In this document: positions 1 to 9,022 of the stretch, one piece after another | Numbering within the stretch: position 1 is the stretch's first letter | How the letters are laid out: each line of letters begins with the position of its first letter | Program-made: the position numbers and the translations under genes | Origin: Clostridiales bacterium | Lineage (GTDB): Bacteria; Bacillota; Clostridia; Monoglobales; Monoglobaceae | NCBI GenBank assembly: GCA_019419865.1 | Contig: JAHZIG010000009.1 | Location: 1 to 64,000, forward strand | Length of the DNA: 64,000 nt | Direction of reading: 5' to 3' | Notes under the pieces: generated by a model | Databases searched by the model: none | Told to the model about the DNA's origin: nothing | Seen by the model: only the letters and a program-made list of their open reading frames with translations

Positions 1-169
1 CCGACTCGCTTTTTTAACCCTGTCTTTGCGACAACTCCGCTATTATACTACCTTTACTCACTTCCTGTCAAGATGTTTTTCGCCTTTTTTGCCTTTTTAG
101 TTATTTTTACTAACACAGGGCTATTTGGCGCTTTATGCGGTAGGCGTTTTATACAACCCGCGTCGAATA

Positions 170-2755
170 TCAGCCGCTTATCACCGCGGCGTCTTCGCCT
201 TCGATCCAATCGATATTTCCGCCAAGCTCTTCCACTATGAACCTAAGCGGAATGTAGGTGCGATCGTTTTTCATATAAGCCGGGGAATTTATTTTCTTCT
301 CTACTCCGTTCACTTGCGCGATATCCGAGTCTATAATAAGTTTAATATTCTTATCGTTTCCTATAATGGTCGCCGACTGCTCGACTTCGTCCCAAATAAC
401 CTCGGCTCCTAAAAACTCCGCCGCTATCCTCACGGGCGTCATAAAACTGTCGTATGCAATTTCCGGAGCCGCGTCGCAGTTAATCTTCATATTATTCCCG
501 CGTTCGTCTGAGACCACCGCGGATTGGACGCCCGCGGTAAGCGTCAAGGTCAATTCCTCGCCCTTAAATTTTTCAAACCTTTCATATATATCAGGTATTC
601 GATCGCATCCGTCGAAAGTGGTGTTATAGATCGACTCGACCGATTCGGGCAATTCAATGTAAGTTAAATTTTTGCAATTTTCAAACGTCTTTTCTCCTAA
701 GCTTTTGACCTCGCCCAAAATATCTACGCGTTCGAGACTATCGCAATCCTTAAACGCTCTGCTCATGATCCCTACGACGCCGGCCGGAACGGTTATCTCT
801 TTGAGCGACGCGCAGTTTTCAAACAACCCGGACGATATTATCCTAAGATTCTCCGGCAGCCGCACGGATCTGAGCGAGGTACAGCCCTTAAAAGTCTCCT
901 TGTCTATTTGTTCTATACTGTCGGGCATCGAGATGACTTCTATTCCTATGCATCCTTCAAACATGTTCTGACTTATTTCTGTCACAGATTCCGGAATATT
1001 TATGTCTCTGAGCCTTTCACAACCTCTAAAGGCCGCCCATCCGAGACTCGAGACCCCGTCGGGTATATATATATTCTCCAAATTAGCGCAGCCGTCAAAC
1101 GCTCGGACGCCGATCGAGGCAACCCGGTCGTGTATGCCGACTCTTCTCAGAGCAGTGCAGCCCGAAAACATGTCTCCGGATATTTTTGTTATATTGATCG
1201 GTATATCATATTCCTCTAAAGAGACGCAGTCTTTAAACATTCCCAAGCTAAAGGAGTCTAACGCCTGTGACAGACGTATATTTCGCAGCGACTCGCAGCC
1301 TGAGAAAACGTAATCGCCTATCTCAGTAACGCTGTCGGGTATGACGATCGATTCTAAATTCTTGCAATCGCCGAACGCGCCGTCGCCTATTCGGGTAACG
1401 CTCTCCGGTATGACAATATCTCTGAAAGCGCAGCCTGAAAACGTATTGCTTCCAATCTCAGTGGTTTTGTTCGATATCGTAAACTCGGCAAGTGAAACGC
1501 AGCCGCTAAACGTTCCGTCAAGCTTGGTTATATGATCCGGGATAGACGCGTACGTCAAGTTTTTGCAGCCCGCAAAAACTCTGTCTTCGATCTCTTTTAC
1601 CGTATCGGGAACAGTTACGCTCGTCAATCCGTCGCAGTCGCAAAATGCCAGCTGACCCAAGCTCTCTACGCTCGGCGGTATATTCAGCTCGGTAATCCCG
1701 CTGCATTCGCTAAACGCTCTCGTTTCTATCGTTTTGACTTTATCCGGTATATTTAGTTCTGTAATGGCGCCGCACCTACTGAAAACGCTTTCTTCAATGA
1801 TCTCGATATTATTCGATATTTTCAATTCTCGGAGTCCGCCGCAGCTTTGAAACGCGCCGCTCCCGATCTCAACAACGCTGTCGGGTATGATCACAGTCTC
1901 AACGCTGCCGCACTCTTCAAACGCATTCACCCCTATTTTAGTAACGCTGTCGGGTATGTCTATACTCTTTAATGACGCGCAGCCTGAAAAACATCCTTTC
2001 CCGATCTCTATTATTCCATATGGTATATTCACATACTCTAAGCTAATGCAACCCGAAAAAGCATATTCGTCCATAATCTCTACGCTGTCCGGCACGGTTA
2101 CGTTAGTAAGACTGGCGCAACCGATAAACGTTCCCCTCAGCGCCGTTACGCCCTCGGGTATTTCAATATCGTCTATCAGCGGACAAGCTCTAAACGTGTA
2201 GTTTAGTTCCGTTAAACTGTTTGATAACTTGGCCCGCTCCAAAGAATAACAATAAGAAAAAGCATCCTCTCCTACAATGGAGACGCTATCCGGAATATCA
2301 ATATATTCCAGCGACCTGCAGTTATTAAAAGCATTATCGCCTATAGCGGTCAGTCCGTCGGGAAGTCTTACTTCAACAAGCTTGTCGCAATTCATAAACG
2401 CAGATCCGCCTATGATCCCCAAACTGCTCGGCAGGGAAAGCGATTCAATATTCGATGTATCAAAGGCCTGATACTCAATAACCTTTACATTCTCCGGGAT
2501 TATCGCCGTCTTAAGCTCCCGCGTATTGGCGAAAGCGCGCATACCTATACTTGTGACCGGACGGCCTTCTATCTCGGCAGGTATCACAGCCTCGACGATA
2601 TTCGTATCTACTATCCCGGTTATCTTTATTCCGTCTCCGGAGAATTTATAACAGTAATTTTCATAGACCCTTTCGTATGCCGAGACTGCGGATCCCGCGC
2701 AAACGACAATGTATAAAACGACTATCTCCAATAATAATATTAATGCTTTTTTCAT
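170..2755 (-). CDS. BspA-like leucine-rich-repeat surface protein with C-terminal copper-amine-oxidase-like domain
   Basis: Secreted or surface protein of 861 residues. A hydrophobic signal segment covers about residues 3-25. It is followed by some 25-28 tandem repeats of about 23 residues of the form 'IPDSVTEIGxxAFxGCxxL', the Treponema/BspA type of leucine-rich repeat (LRR_5). The last ~120 residues form a copper amine oxidase N-domain-like module (PVRIAAEFLGAEVIWD ... RTYIPLRFIVEELGG), found at the C-terminus of many clostridial secreted proteins as a probable wall- or carbohydrate-binding unit. The longest frame opens with TTG at 2770. The ATG at 2755 is preferred because GGAG lies 9 nt upstream. 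The gene stands alone behind its own promoter. BspA-type repeats often mediate adhesion; the ligand here is unknown. The family call is firm, the function is inferred. Confidence 0.88.
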   Translation of the reverse strand: MKKALILLLEIVVLYIVVCAGSAVSAYERVYENYCYKFSGDGIKITGIVDTNIVEAVIPAEIEGRPVTSIGMRAFANTRELKTAIIPENVKVIEYQAFDTSNIESLSLPSSLGIIGGSAFMNCDKLVEVRLPDGLTAIGDNAFNNCRSLEYIDIPDSVSIVGEDAFSYCYSLERAKLSNSLTELNYTFRACPLIDDIEIPEGVTALRGTFIGCASLTNVTVPDSVEIMDEYAFSGCISLEYVNIPYGIIEIGKGCFSGCASLKSIDIPDSVTKIGVNAFEECGSVETVIIPDSVVEIGSGAFQSCGGLRELKISNNIEIIEESVFSRCGAITELNIPDKVKTIETRAFSECSGITELNIPPSVESLGQLAFCDCDGLTSVTVPDTVKEIEDRVFAGCKNLTYASIPDHITKLDGTFSGCVSLAEFTISNKTTEIGSNTFSGCAFRDIVIPESVTRIGDGAFGDCKNLESIVIPDSVTEIGDYVFSGCESLRNIRLSQALDSFSLGMFKDCVSLEEYDIPINITKISGDMFSGCTALRRVGIHDRVASIGVRAFDGCANLENIYIPDGVSSLGWAAFRGCERLRDINIPESVTEISQNMFEGCIGIEVISMPDSIEQIDKETFKGCTSLRSVRLPENLRIISSGLFENCASLKEITVPAGVVGIMSRAFKDCDSLERVDILGEVKSLGEKTFENCKNLTYIELPESVESIYNTTFDGCDRIPDIYERFEKFKGEELTLTLTAGVQSAVVSDERGNNMKINCDAAPEIAYDSFMTPVRIAAEFLGAEVIWDEVEQSATIIGNDKNIKLIIDSDIAQVNGVEKKINSPAYMKNDRTYIPLRFIVEELGGNIDWIEGEDAAVISG

Positions 2756-2786
2756 ATCGATCGACTCCAAATAATATATTAAATTA

Positions 2787-2814
2787 ATTATATCATTTCA
2801 AGCGTGGTTGTCAA
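2787..2814 (-). promoter_or_regulatory. Sigma-A promoter of the LRR gene
   Basis: On the minus strand TTGACA (2814-2809) is followed after 16 nt by TATAAT (2792-2787). The predicted start is near 2780, about 25 nt before the ATG at 2755. Confidence 0.75.
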
Positions 2815-2860
2815 CCGCCCAAACGTTAAAAACTCCAAAACCGGTTTCGAATACAACAAC

Positions 2861-2886
2861 GCCCCGTCTTCGAGCGAAGACGGGGC
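2861..2886 (-). terminator. Hairpin downstream of the G5/3D gene
   Basis: Perfect 11-bp stem (GCCCCGTCTTC / GAAGACGGGGC) with a GAGC loop, 28 nt after the stop of the minus-strand G5/3D gene. The tract after it on the minus strand is only GT-rich, so it is a moderate intrinsic terminator. Confidence 0.55.
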
Positions 2887-2914
2887 TTCATTAAAATATT
2901 AACTTTATCTCAAA

Positions 2915-3955
2915 TTAGTCAAGGAAGTAAATTTTAACGTCTCTTCTTCCGAAGTTGAGACAATCGGTTCTCGACCAGTAGAACAGATCTACCTTTTTGC
3001 CCTTTATAGCTCCGCCGCAGTCGCCCGCTATAGCGTAGCCGTACTTATACTTACCGTCTACCGACTCGATGTACATCCTCGTTCCGTAGGGTATTACCGT
3101 CGGGTCTACCGCGATAACGCCGTACCCCATCTGCATACCCGTCGACGTAACGCCGGCCCACGGACCGTTGTCCGCTACAGAACTGTCGTACGCGGTCGCC
3201 TCGAATATCTCCATCCTTGTATAATTCGTCGGCGGATTCGCGGGGATCTTACCTACCTCAAATTCCTCCTCCGGCGAGTATTCGATTATCTCGTCCTGAG
3301 GCTGGGATAAAACTATCTCGTTTACGATCTCGCGCGAGACCTCTATTCCGTCTTCATATTTAATACTGTAGGTTATCTCCTTAACGCCGGTTTTGCCTTC
3401 CTGGACTACCTGTCTGGTTCCCGCGGCAAGACTGGTATTCTCAACCTCCTGAGTATTATACGCTATCTCTTCCTGAACCGTTACGTTCTGCGGCGCGGCG
3501 CTTGTTATAACTATCTCGCCGCCCGACTCGACCGCGTCGGTCAAACGCGGAGAAACGCTGTCTTCAGAGCTTATCTCTATACCGAGTTCCTTTAATATAT
3601 CTGAAACTATCTTTTTAGTCGTCTGGTACTCGGTCGTCTTACCGTTTACAGTGACGTTTACCGGCATAGCTCTGTAGATCTCAATATAGGTATCCTGAGT
3701 TATGTTATCGTTTAACGATATATTCAGCTTATCGCCGTCGTTTAATACTATCCCTTGTCTGGACAATACCTTGCCGACATCCGTGCTTGCGGTCTTGACC
3801 GTAACCGGCGCCTTACCGGCGTCCTGGATCGTTACCACATTAGGCGTAGCGTATGCAAAACCCGAGCACGCCGTTACTATAAAAGCAGAGCACAGAGTCG
3901 CCGCCACACAGTTTCTGGCTGATAAGTTTTTCCTTCTCATCAGTCTTTTAAACAT
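2915..3955 (-). CDS. yabE: YabE-like cell-wall protein (DUF348, G5 and 3D domains)
   Basis: Exported protein of 346 residues. A basic N-terminus and hydrophobic segment (about residues 15-38) form a signal peptide or anchor. Residues ~45-165 hold DUF348-type ubiquitin-like repeats (VTIQDAGKAPVTVKTASTDV; YIEIYRAMPVNVTVNG). Residues ~170-245 form a G5 domain. The C-terminal ~90 residues form a 3D domain (ATAYDSS ... GVIAVDPTVIPYGTRMYIE ... YAIAGDCGGAIKGKKVDLFYW) with the three aspartates that name it, part of a double-psi barrel related to lytic transglycosylases. This is the layout of Bacillus YabE and resuscitation-promoting-factor-like proteins, so peptidoglycan remodelling is likely. The frame opens with TTG at 3958; ATG at 3955 has GAGGTGA upstream. 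In Bacillus yabE lies near yabB, rsmI and tatD, as here. Confidence 0.88.
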   Translation of the reverse strand: MFKRLMRRKNLSARNCVAATLCSAFIVTACSGFAYATPNVVTIQDAGKAPVTVKTASTDVGKVLSRQGIVLNDGDKLNISLNDNITQDTYIEIYRAMPVNVTVNGKTTEYQTTKKIVSDILKELGIEISSEDSVSPRLTDAVESGGEIVITSAAPQNVTVQEEIAYNTQEVENTSLAAGTRQVVQEGKTGVKEITYSIKYEDGIEVSREIVNEIVLSQPQDEIIEYSPEEEFEVGKIPANPPTNYTRMEIFEATAYDSSVADNGPWAGVTSTGMQMGYGVIAVDPTVIPYGTRMYIESVDGKYKYGYAIAGDCGGAIKGKKVDLFYWSRTDCLNFGRRDVKIYFLD

Positions 3956-4604
3956 CAAATCACCTCGAAAATTTTTGTTCCAAAAATGTTTTGTTCCATA
4001 TCATTCAAATCCATTTCGCATCAAATCAATTCATCATAAAACGAAAAATTTTATTTTTTAAATGACTGCAGCGCATAGCTGCTGGAAAATACTGTAATTT
4101 CACACAACACGTTCATTATATAATCTTTTTGCTTTTCAGTCAAATTTTTAAAATGGACTTAGTCTTTTTTATTCTCAACCACATTTTATATCGTCGTCAA
4201 ATTATATGTTTTTATTAAATTTCTCATGTTTTTTCTTATTTTCTTTGATTTTTAAGCTTTTTGTGCTTTAGCTTTAATATTTTAGTTATTGTGCTGATTA
4301 AAATTTTTTGGTATACTTTTTTATGTGAATTATATGCGATTTTATTTGAAAAATTATGCGAAACCCGCCGTTGTAACAGTTTTGTAACACTAACGTAATC
4401 TTTTGTAACATTACTCAAAAATGTTTCAAAAACGCCGTTAAAACGTCGCTCTTTTAATCGCATGGCGACCGACGCTTACCGTGGTTTGTGCATTTTCAAC
4501 AAAGAGTTAATAATATTATTATTAAACATTACTCTTTATTAAAATACTGTGAACAAAAATAATAATCATTATCGAATTATTCTTTTGCGAAAGGAGCGCA
4601 ATAT
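3956..4604. other. Intergenic region between divergent yabE-like and trmN6-like genes
   Basis: AT-rich 649-bp divergent region. It holds an 11-bp-periodic array of GTAACA hexamers (4373-4410), a minus-strand TATAAT at 4334-4329 without a good -35, and therefore a predicted leader of about 365 nt for the yabE-like gene. I looked for a ydaO (c-di-AMP) riboswitch, which often precedes wall-hydrolase genes, and did not see its GC-rich core. Confidence 0.6.
4329..4410 (-). promoter_or_regulatory. Response-regulator (WalR/PhoP-like) direct-repeat array plus -10 of the yabE-like gene
   Basis: On the minus strand TGTTAC occurs at 4378-4373 and 4389-4384 separated by exactly 5 nt, followed by a degenerate GATTAC (4400-4395) and TGTTAC (4410-4405). 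The starts are spaced 11, 11 and 10 bp. TGTTAC-N5-TGTTAC fits the WalR box TGTWAH-N5-TGTWAH; 11-bp phasing is general for OmpR-family regulators. TATAAT at 4334-4329 lies just downstream without a recognisable -35, as expected for an activated promoter. WalR control of 3D-domain wall proteins (YocH) is established in Bacillus; its extension to this gene is inference. Confidence 0.5.
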
Positions 4605-5387
4605 ATGCACAATAATGAAAAAAATATAAACCAACTTATTAATACATATGTACGCGATGGAGAACGCGTAGACGATCTGCAGATATCCGGTTTAAGATTG
4701 ATCCAGAATCCAAATCAATTCTGTTTTGGGGTGGACGCGGTACTTCTGTCGTATTACGCTTCGCTCAGCATAAAGCCGGGAGCCGAGGTCCTCGACTTAT
4801 GCGCCGGCAACGGCGTGATTCCTATTTTGCTGACCGCTAAGTGCGGCGCGGCGCGGATCGTCGGGCTGGAGATCCAGAAAGACGTCGCGGAAATGGCGGG
4901 ACGTTCGGTACGTCTGAACTCGCTCGAGGATAAGGTCGATATCTTATGCGGCGATCTCAAAGACGGAACTGAAATATTTAAAAGGAGTTCTTTCGATAAT
5001 ATTACATGCAATCCGCCTTATAAAGAACGCGGCTCGGGTCAGATAAATGAAACTGATTCCACGGCTATAGCGCGTCATGAAATACTATGCGATCTGGAGG
5101 ATATAATCAGCGTGAGCGCGGCGCTTTTAAAACCCGGCGGCAAACTTACGATGGTACATAGGCCGGACAGGCTTATCGACCTATGCTGCCTGATGAGGAA
5201 ATATAAGCTCGAACCCAAAAAACTCAGATTCGTGCATCCGTCGTATAACAAGACCGCGACCATGATACTGATCGAAGCGGCCCGCGGCGGCAGACCGAAA
5301 CTATTTCTCGATCCGCCTTTATATATATATGATGAAAAAGGAAACTACACCGATGAAATAGATAAAATATATGCAAAAGAGGTCTAA
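4605..5387 (+). CDS. trmN6: YabB/TrmN6-family tRNA adenine-N6 methyltransferase
   Basis: Class I SAM-dependent methyltransferase of 260 residues. Motif I is VLDLCAGNGVIPILL (about residues 62-76). The N6-adenine signature NPPY occurs in ITCNPPYKERGSG (about 134-146). The opening LQISGLRLIQNPNQFCFGVDAVLLSYY is typical of E. coli YfiC (TrmN6) and Bacillus YabB, which modify A37 of tRNA-Val; the exact substrate is inferred from family. Start ATG 4605 has GAAAGGAG 9 nt upstream. It precedes rsmI as in Bacillus (yabB-yazA-yabC), but yazA is absent and rsmI has its own promoter. Confidence 0.88.
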   Translation: MHNNEKNINQLINTYVRDGERVDDLQISGLRLIQNPNQFCFGVDAVLLSYYASLSIKPGAEVLDLCAGNGVIPILLTAKCGAARIVGLEIQKDVAEMAGRSVRLNSLEDKVDILCGDLKDGTEIFKRSSFDNITCNPPYKERGSGQINETDSTAIARHEILCDLEDIISVSAALLKPGGKLTMVHRPDRLIDLCCLMRKYKLEPKKLRFVHPSYNKTATMILIEAARGGRPKLFLDPPLYIYDEKGNYTDEIDKIYAKEV

Positions 5388-5395
5388 ATTTTTCG

Positions 5396-5423
5396 TTGAC
5401 ATAGACGCGATTTGTGTTAAAAT
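5396..5423 (+). promoter_or_regulatory. Sigma-A promoter for rsmI
   Basis: TTGACA (5396-5401), 16-nt spacer, TAAAAT (5418-5423), beginning 8 nt after the trmN6 stop codon. It gives a leader of about 200 nt before rsmI with no recognised riboswitch. Confidence 0.65.
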
Positions 5424-5640
5424 GAAGTTAGACAGCGTGTTTTATTTTTAACATACTTTAATATATAGGTAATAAAAGCCTAACTTTTTATATATAAACT
5501 ACCGGTTTGCCTTTGGGTTTAGATTACCTTAAAGGTATGCCGATCTTTAGAATAAGGTTAATTTACCGCGCTTACGCGTTCGCTGAAAAGCTGTCTGAAT
5601 ATCGATATTCATGCGAACAGAAGGAAATTTGAGTAAAATT

Positions 5641-6510
5641 ATGGAAGCGAAAGAAGCGAAAAGAAAAGGAAAATTATACTTATGCCCTACCCCGATAGGG
5701 AATTTAGAAGATATAACATACCGAACTCTTGAAACTCTGAAAAGCGTCGATCTGATCGCGGCGGAGGATACGCGGGTCAGCCTGAAACTGCTCAACCATT
5801 TCGGTATCGACAAGCCGCTGACCAGCTATTACGAACATAACAAACGCGAAAAGGGCTCCTATCTGATAGGCAAACTGCTCGGCGGGACGGATATCGCCGT
5901 AGTTACCGACGCCGGGGCTCCCGGCATATCGGACCCGGGCGAAGATCTGGTGCGGCTCTGCGTACAAAACGATATAGAGGTCGAGGCGCTGCCGGGACCG
6001 TGCGCGTTCGTAACGGCGCTGACCGCGTCCGGTATGCCGACCGGAAGATTCACATTCGAGGGTTTCTTGACCGTAAATAAAAGAAATAGAATAAAACATC
6101 TCGAGAGCCTGAAGTTCGAGACCCGCACAATGATATTCTACGAGGCGCCTCATAAACTGCCGCATACGCTTAAAGATATGTACTCCGTATTCGGAGACCG
6201 CGAAATAGTATTGGCGCGCGAGATAACGAAAAAGTTCGAGGAATATATACGAACGACGCTGAGCGGCGCGATCGAGCGATACGAAAACGTTTCGCCGCGC
6301 GGCGAATACGTTCTTATCCTGCACGGCGCTAAGCCCGAGGAGGCCGAAGAGGCGCTGAGGCGGGATCTGCCCGCTCCGTCCGAATTACTCAAAAAATACT
6401 ATAAGGACGGACGCAGGGGCAAAGAACTTGTCAGGCTCGTCGCCGACGAACTCAAACTGCCCAAACGGGAGGTTTACGATATATATTTAAAGCTCGATAA
6501 GGGCGAATAG
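5641..6510 (+). CDS. rsmI: 16S rRNA (cytidine-1402-2'-O)-methyltransferase RsmI
   Basis: About 289 residues. The tetrapyrrole-methylase fold is shown by LYLCPTPIGNLEDITYRTLETL at the start, then ETL/AEDTR, SYYEHN and VVTDAGAPGISDPGEDLVRLC, then the ALPGPCAFVTALTASG and FEGFL motifs. RsmI 2'-O-methylates C1402 in the decoding centre of 16S rRNA. The frame stays open to an ATG at 5611 that lacks a Shine-Dalgarno; ATG 5641 and TTG 5629 lie after AGAAGGAAA (5619-5627). I chose 5641, but the first ten codons are uncertain. The region between motif and C-terminal extension (LPAPSELLKKYYKDG) is of normal length. Confidence 0.92.
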   Translation: MEAKEAKRKGKLYLCPTPIGNLEDITYRTLETLKSVDLIAAEDTRVSLKLLNHFGIDKPLTSYYEHNKREKGSYLIGKLLGGTDIAVVTDAGAPGISDPGEDLVRLCVQNDIEVEALPGPCAFVTALTASGMPTGRFTFEGFLTVNKRNRIKHLESLKFETRTMIFYEAPHKLPHTLKDMYSVFGDREIVLAREITKKFEEYIRTTLSGAIERYENVSPRGEYVLILHGAKPEEAEEALRRDLPAPSELLKKYYKDGRRGKELVRLVADELKLPKREVYDIYLKLDKGE

Positions 6511-6980
6511 CGCTTATCCGGCTTTAACGTCGGCCGTAAATTCTTAAGGCGGCTTTCGCCGCTCAAAGTACGGCCGCGTCTTTAAGCGCGTCCGATGCGC
6601 AAAAGCTTAGCTCCGGCGCGCCGCCGATTTTTAAACGTTTATACGCGACGCGCGCTATAAACCGCGGCGCTGCATCCCTTTTTATCATAATAAATATGAT
6701 TTTATTTGCTTTTTATAAGAGGGGATATTCGGCGCAAACTATACCAAGGCGAGAATAAAACTTCCCGCTCAATATAACCTTGCGCATACGCTAAATACGC
6801 GCGCGGCATAAAATCAGAACAGAGATCTTAGACCGCTGCATTACCGCTTGTGTGAAATTTTAGAAATCATCGACATCATCGCTCTGCATCACGGCTTTTA
6901 AATTAACGCATACGTCTACCAAGCGGCTTAAAACAGAACAGGCTACAATAAACTTAAAAGACTTTTCCGAGGTGAAGGCA
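6511..6980. other. 470-bp gap without a recognised gene
   Basis: Between rsmI and the GGDEF gene. I see scattered GC-rich palindromes, including GGCGG-CTTT-CGCC near 6550 without a T-run, and no supported ORF. No c-di-GMP riboswitch core was recognised. Confidence 0.4.
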
Positions 6981-8915
6981 ATGCTAAGTAAACTTAAAGG
7001 GATACACTGGCAAAAGTCGATGCTTGTTATGACTACTTTAATTTTGCTTATAACTATAGGCTCCTTTATAGTAACAGCCAGGATAAATTATAGAGAGGAG
7101 TCGAGAAGTATCGAAACGCTCTACGAGGAAGCGAAAAAACTATCCGACGAGATCACGCTTCATTCAAGTAACGACGAAGCTCAGCTCCATATGTTCGCCG
7201 AAGTTATCGCAAGACATACGGAGCCGGACTCCGCGGAGCTTTGGGAAGTTCTCGACACATATTCCACAGTAGGTATGATATCCAAACTTGAAATACTTCT
7301 TCCCGACAACTCCGTCGTTGTCAAAGGCGGCCGTCGAGTTGATTCAAACGGAACGCTGTCCTTTTCTGAAGCGGCGGCGCTCGGCCATCATATCACAAAC
7401 AACGAAGCCGACGTTCTCGATCCGAACAAAACCGTCGTCCGCCACTATGTTCCTATCGTCAGAAACGGCGAGACCATCGCTATGCTGTACGGGGTCATCG
7501 ATCTCGACAATTTGATGAACAAAGTTTTGTCGAAGCCCTACGGCGGCGAGGCGGCGGTATATATAATAGACGGCGGCACGGGCGATTTTCTGATAGACAC
7601 ATGGCACAACGACGACTCCCCGGACAATATATGGGAACTCGGAAGCAGAGAAATGGCGCCCGGCTACAGTCAGGAACAACTTAGGAAAGGCTTGACTGAC
7701 GGAGAAACCGGATACGTAGTATTTAAGTCCGAGACGACCGCCGAAAATCTTTACTTATGTTTTGCGCCGATGGGCGTTAACGATTGGAGGGTAGCTCTCT
7801 CGGTTCCTGAAGCCACGGTATTCGCCAGCGCCAACGCTATAAAAATCATCCTGAACATATTCCTCTTATTCGAGGTGTCGTGTTTCATCGTCTACTCCAT
7901 TTGGACTATACGCTATATACTCAGCGAAACGGCTCAGAAGCAGCGTCAGCTCGATCTGCTCAATTACATATACGACGTGGAAAAACTGCTGTTCGCCGCC
8001 CATGAGCGGCGCGAAAACATCTGCTTGGCTCTTAAAAAGGTGGCGGACATAACGTCGGCCGAAAAGATCACATTCTGGATGATAGGTCAGCCCGACGGCG
8101 ATATTTCTTTTTCATCCGAGGGATCTATCGACGAATACAGGGACAACAAGAACATGGTCTATCGTCTCCTGGCGTACTTCCAGGACGGGGGCGACGTCTT
8201 TAAGACGCGCGATCCGAATACGATACGCTCCATTACCCCCGTCGGTATATCGGTTCCGGCCAAAAATATCATGGCTGTTCCGGTCGCGAACATGGAAGGC
8301 GCGATCCGCGGCATTTTGACGGCGTTTAATTTAAAAGATGAAAATACCGATCCGACGCTGCTGAAAAGCGTTTGTTTCAGTTTCAATATGCTGTGCCATA
8401 ACATGCGTTATTATAATACGATCAAAGAACGCGGGGAAAGGGATTCTCTGACCGGACTCTATAACAGGAACCGGTACGAAACGGATCTTAACGGCTATCT
8501 GGAGTCCTACAACGTTTCGCTGTGCTGTATCTATATCGACCTAAACGGTCTGCACGAGCTAAATAACGCCAAAGGACACGACGCGGGCGACCAGGCGCTC
8601 AGAGAGGTAGCGGAGCAAATCAAGACAAGTTTCGGAGGCGAAACTTCATACCGCACAGGCGGCGACGAATTTTTGGTATTTCTCGCCGACATGCCGATCG
8701 GGGAAGTATACCGCCGCAGCCGCGATTTTAAAAACGCGCTCGAGACTAAAGACATTTACGTTTCCATGGGTATCCAATATGAAACCAGAGTTACCTCCAT
8801 GGAAGCGCTGATAAAAGAGGCGGAGAAAAAGATGTACGCCGCCAAGAAAGAATTCTACGAGCGGAAAGAAAGCGACCGCAGACAAAGATCCAAACGCAGC
8901 GAGCTGTACGCTTGA
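6981..8915 (+). CDS. Membrane-bound diguanylate cyclase with Cache-type sensor, GAF-like and GGDEF domains
   Basis: About 644 residues. A transmembrane segment (SMLVMTTLILLITIGSFIV) is followed by an extracytoplasmic ~250-residue dCache-like sensor, then a second membrane segment near residues 290-312 (ILNIFLLFEVSCFIVYSIW). A coiled/GAF-like cytoplasmic region (~330-480) follows, then a C-terminal GGDEF domain starting RDSLTGLYNRNRYETDL with the catalytic loop TGGDEF intact. No RxxD product-inhibition site is visible just upstream of GGDEF. It should make cyclic di-GMP (or a related dinucleotide) in response to an external small ligand. The frame opens with GTG 6972, but ATG 6981 has GAGGTGA at proper spacing. 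The gene is alone, and no EAL or PilZ partner is in the window. Confidence 0.88.
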   Translation: MLSKLKGIHWQKSMLVMTTLILLITIGSFIVTARINYREESRSIETLYEEAKKLSDEITLHSSNDEAQLHMFAEVIARHTEPDSAELWEVLDTYSTVGMISKLEILLPDNSVVVKGGRRVDSNGTLSFSEAAALGHHITNNEADVLDPNKTVVRHYVPIVRNGETIAMLYGVIDLDNLMNKVLSKPYGGEAAVYIIDGGTGDFLIDTWHNDDSPDNIWELGSREMAPGYSQEQLRKGLTDGETGYVVFKSETTAENLYLCFAPMGVNDWRVALSVPEATVFASANAIKIILNIFLLFEVSCFIVYSIWTIRYILSETAQKQRQLDLLNYIYDVEKLLFAAHERRENICLALKKVADITSAEKITFWMIGQPDGDISFSSEGSIDEYRDNKNMVYRLLAYFQDGGDVFKTRDPNTIRSITPVGISVPAKNIMAVPVANMEGAIRGILTAFNLKDENTDPTLLKSVCFSFNMLCHNMRYYNTIKERGERDSLTGLYNRNRYETDLNGYLESYNVSLCCIYIDLNGLHELNNAKGHDAGDQALREVAEQIKTSFGGETSYRTGGDEFLVFLADMPIGEVYRRSRDFKNALETKDIYVSMGIQYETRVTSMEALIKEAEKKMYAAKKEFYERKESDRRQRSKRSELYA

Positions 8916-8979
8916 TCCGCGGCCGTTTAAGAGCGTTTCTCATAAAATCCGCGATTGATAAAACTTCAATAAAGCGCAA

Positions 8980-9005
8980 GGGACGGAGCGTTAGTTCTCC
9001 GTCCC
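8980..9005. terminator. Bidirectional hairpin between convergent genes
   Basis: Perfect 9-bp stem (GGGACGGAG / CTCCGTCCC) with an 8-nt loop, between the ends of the GGDEF gene and the anti-sigma gene. T-runs are short on both strands. Confidence 0.5.
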
Positions 9006-9022
9006 AATTATTATAGCGATCC

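Noticed and set aside
1..169. End of another gene at the left edge
   Set aside because: No frame with recognisable protein content reaches the edge; the sequence is T-rich and probably untranslated.
3956..4372. ydaO-type c-di-AMP riboswitch in the long leader of the G5/3D gene
   Set aside because: The leader is AT-rich and lacks the conserved GC-rich core of that class.
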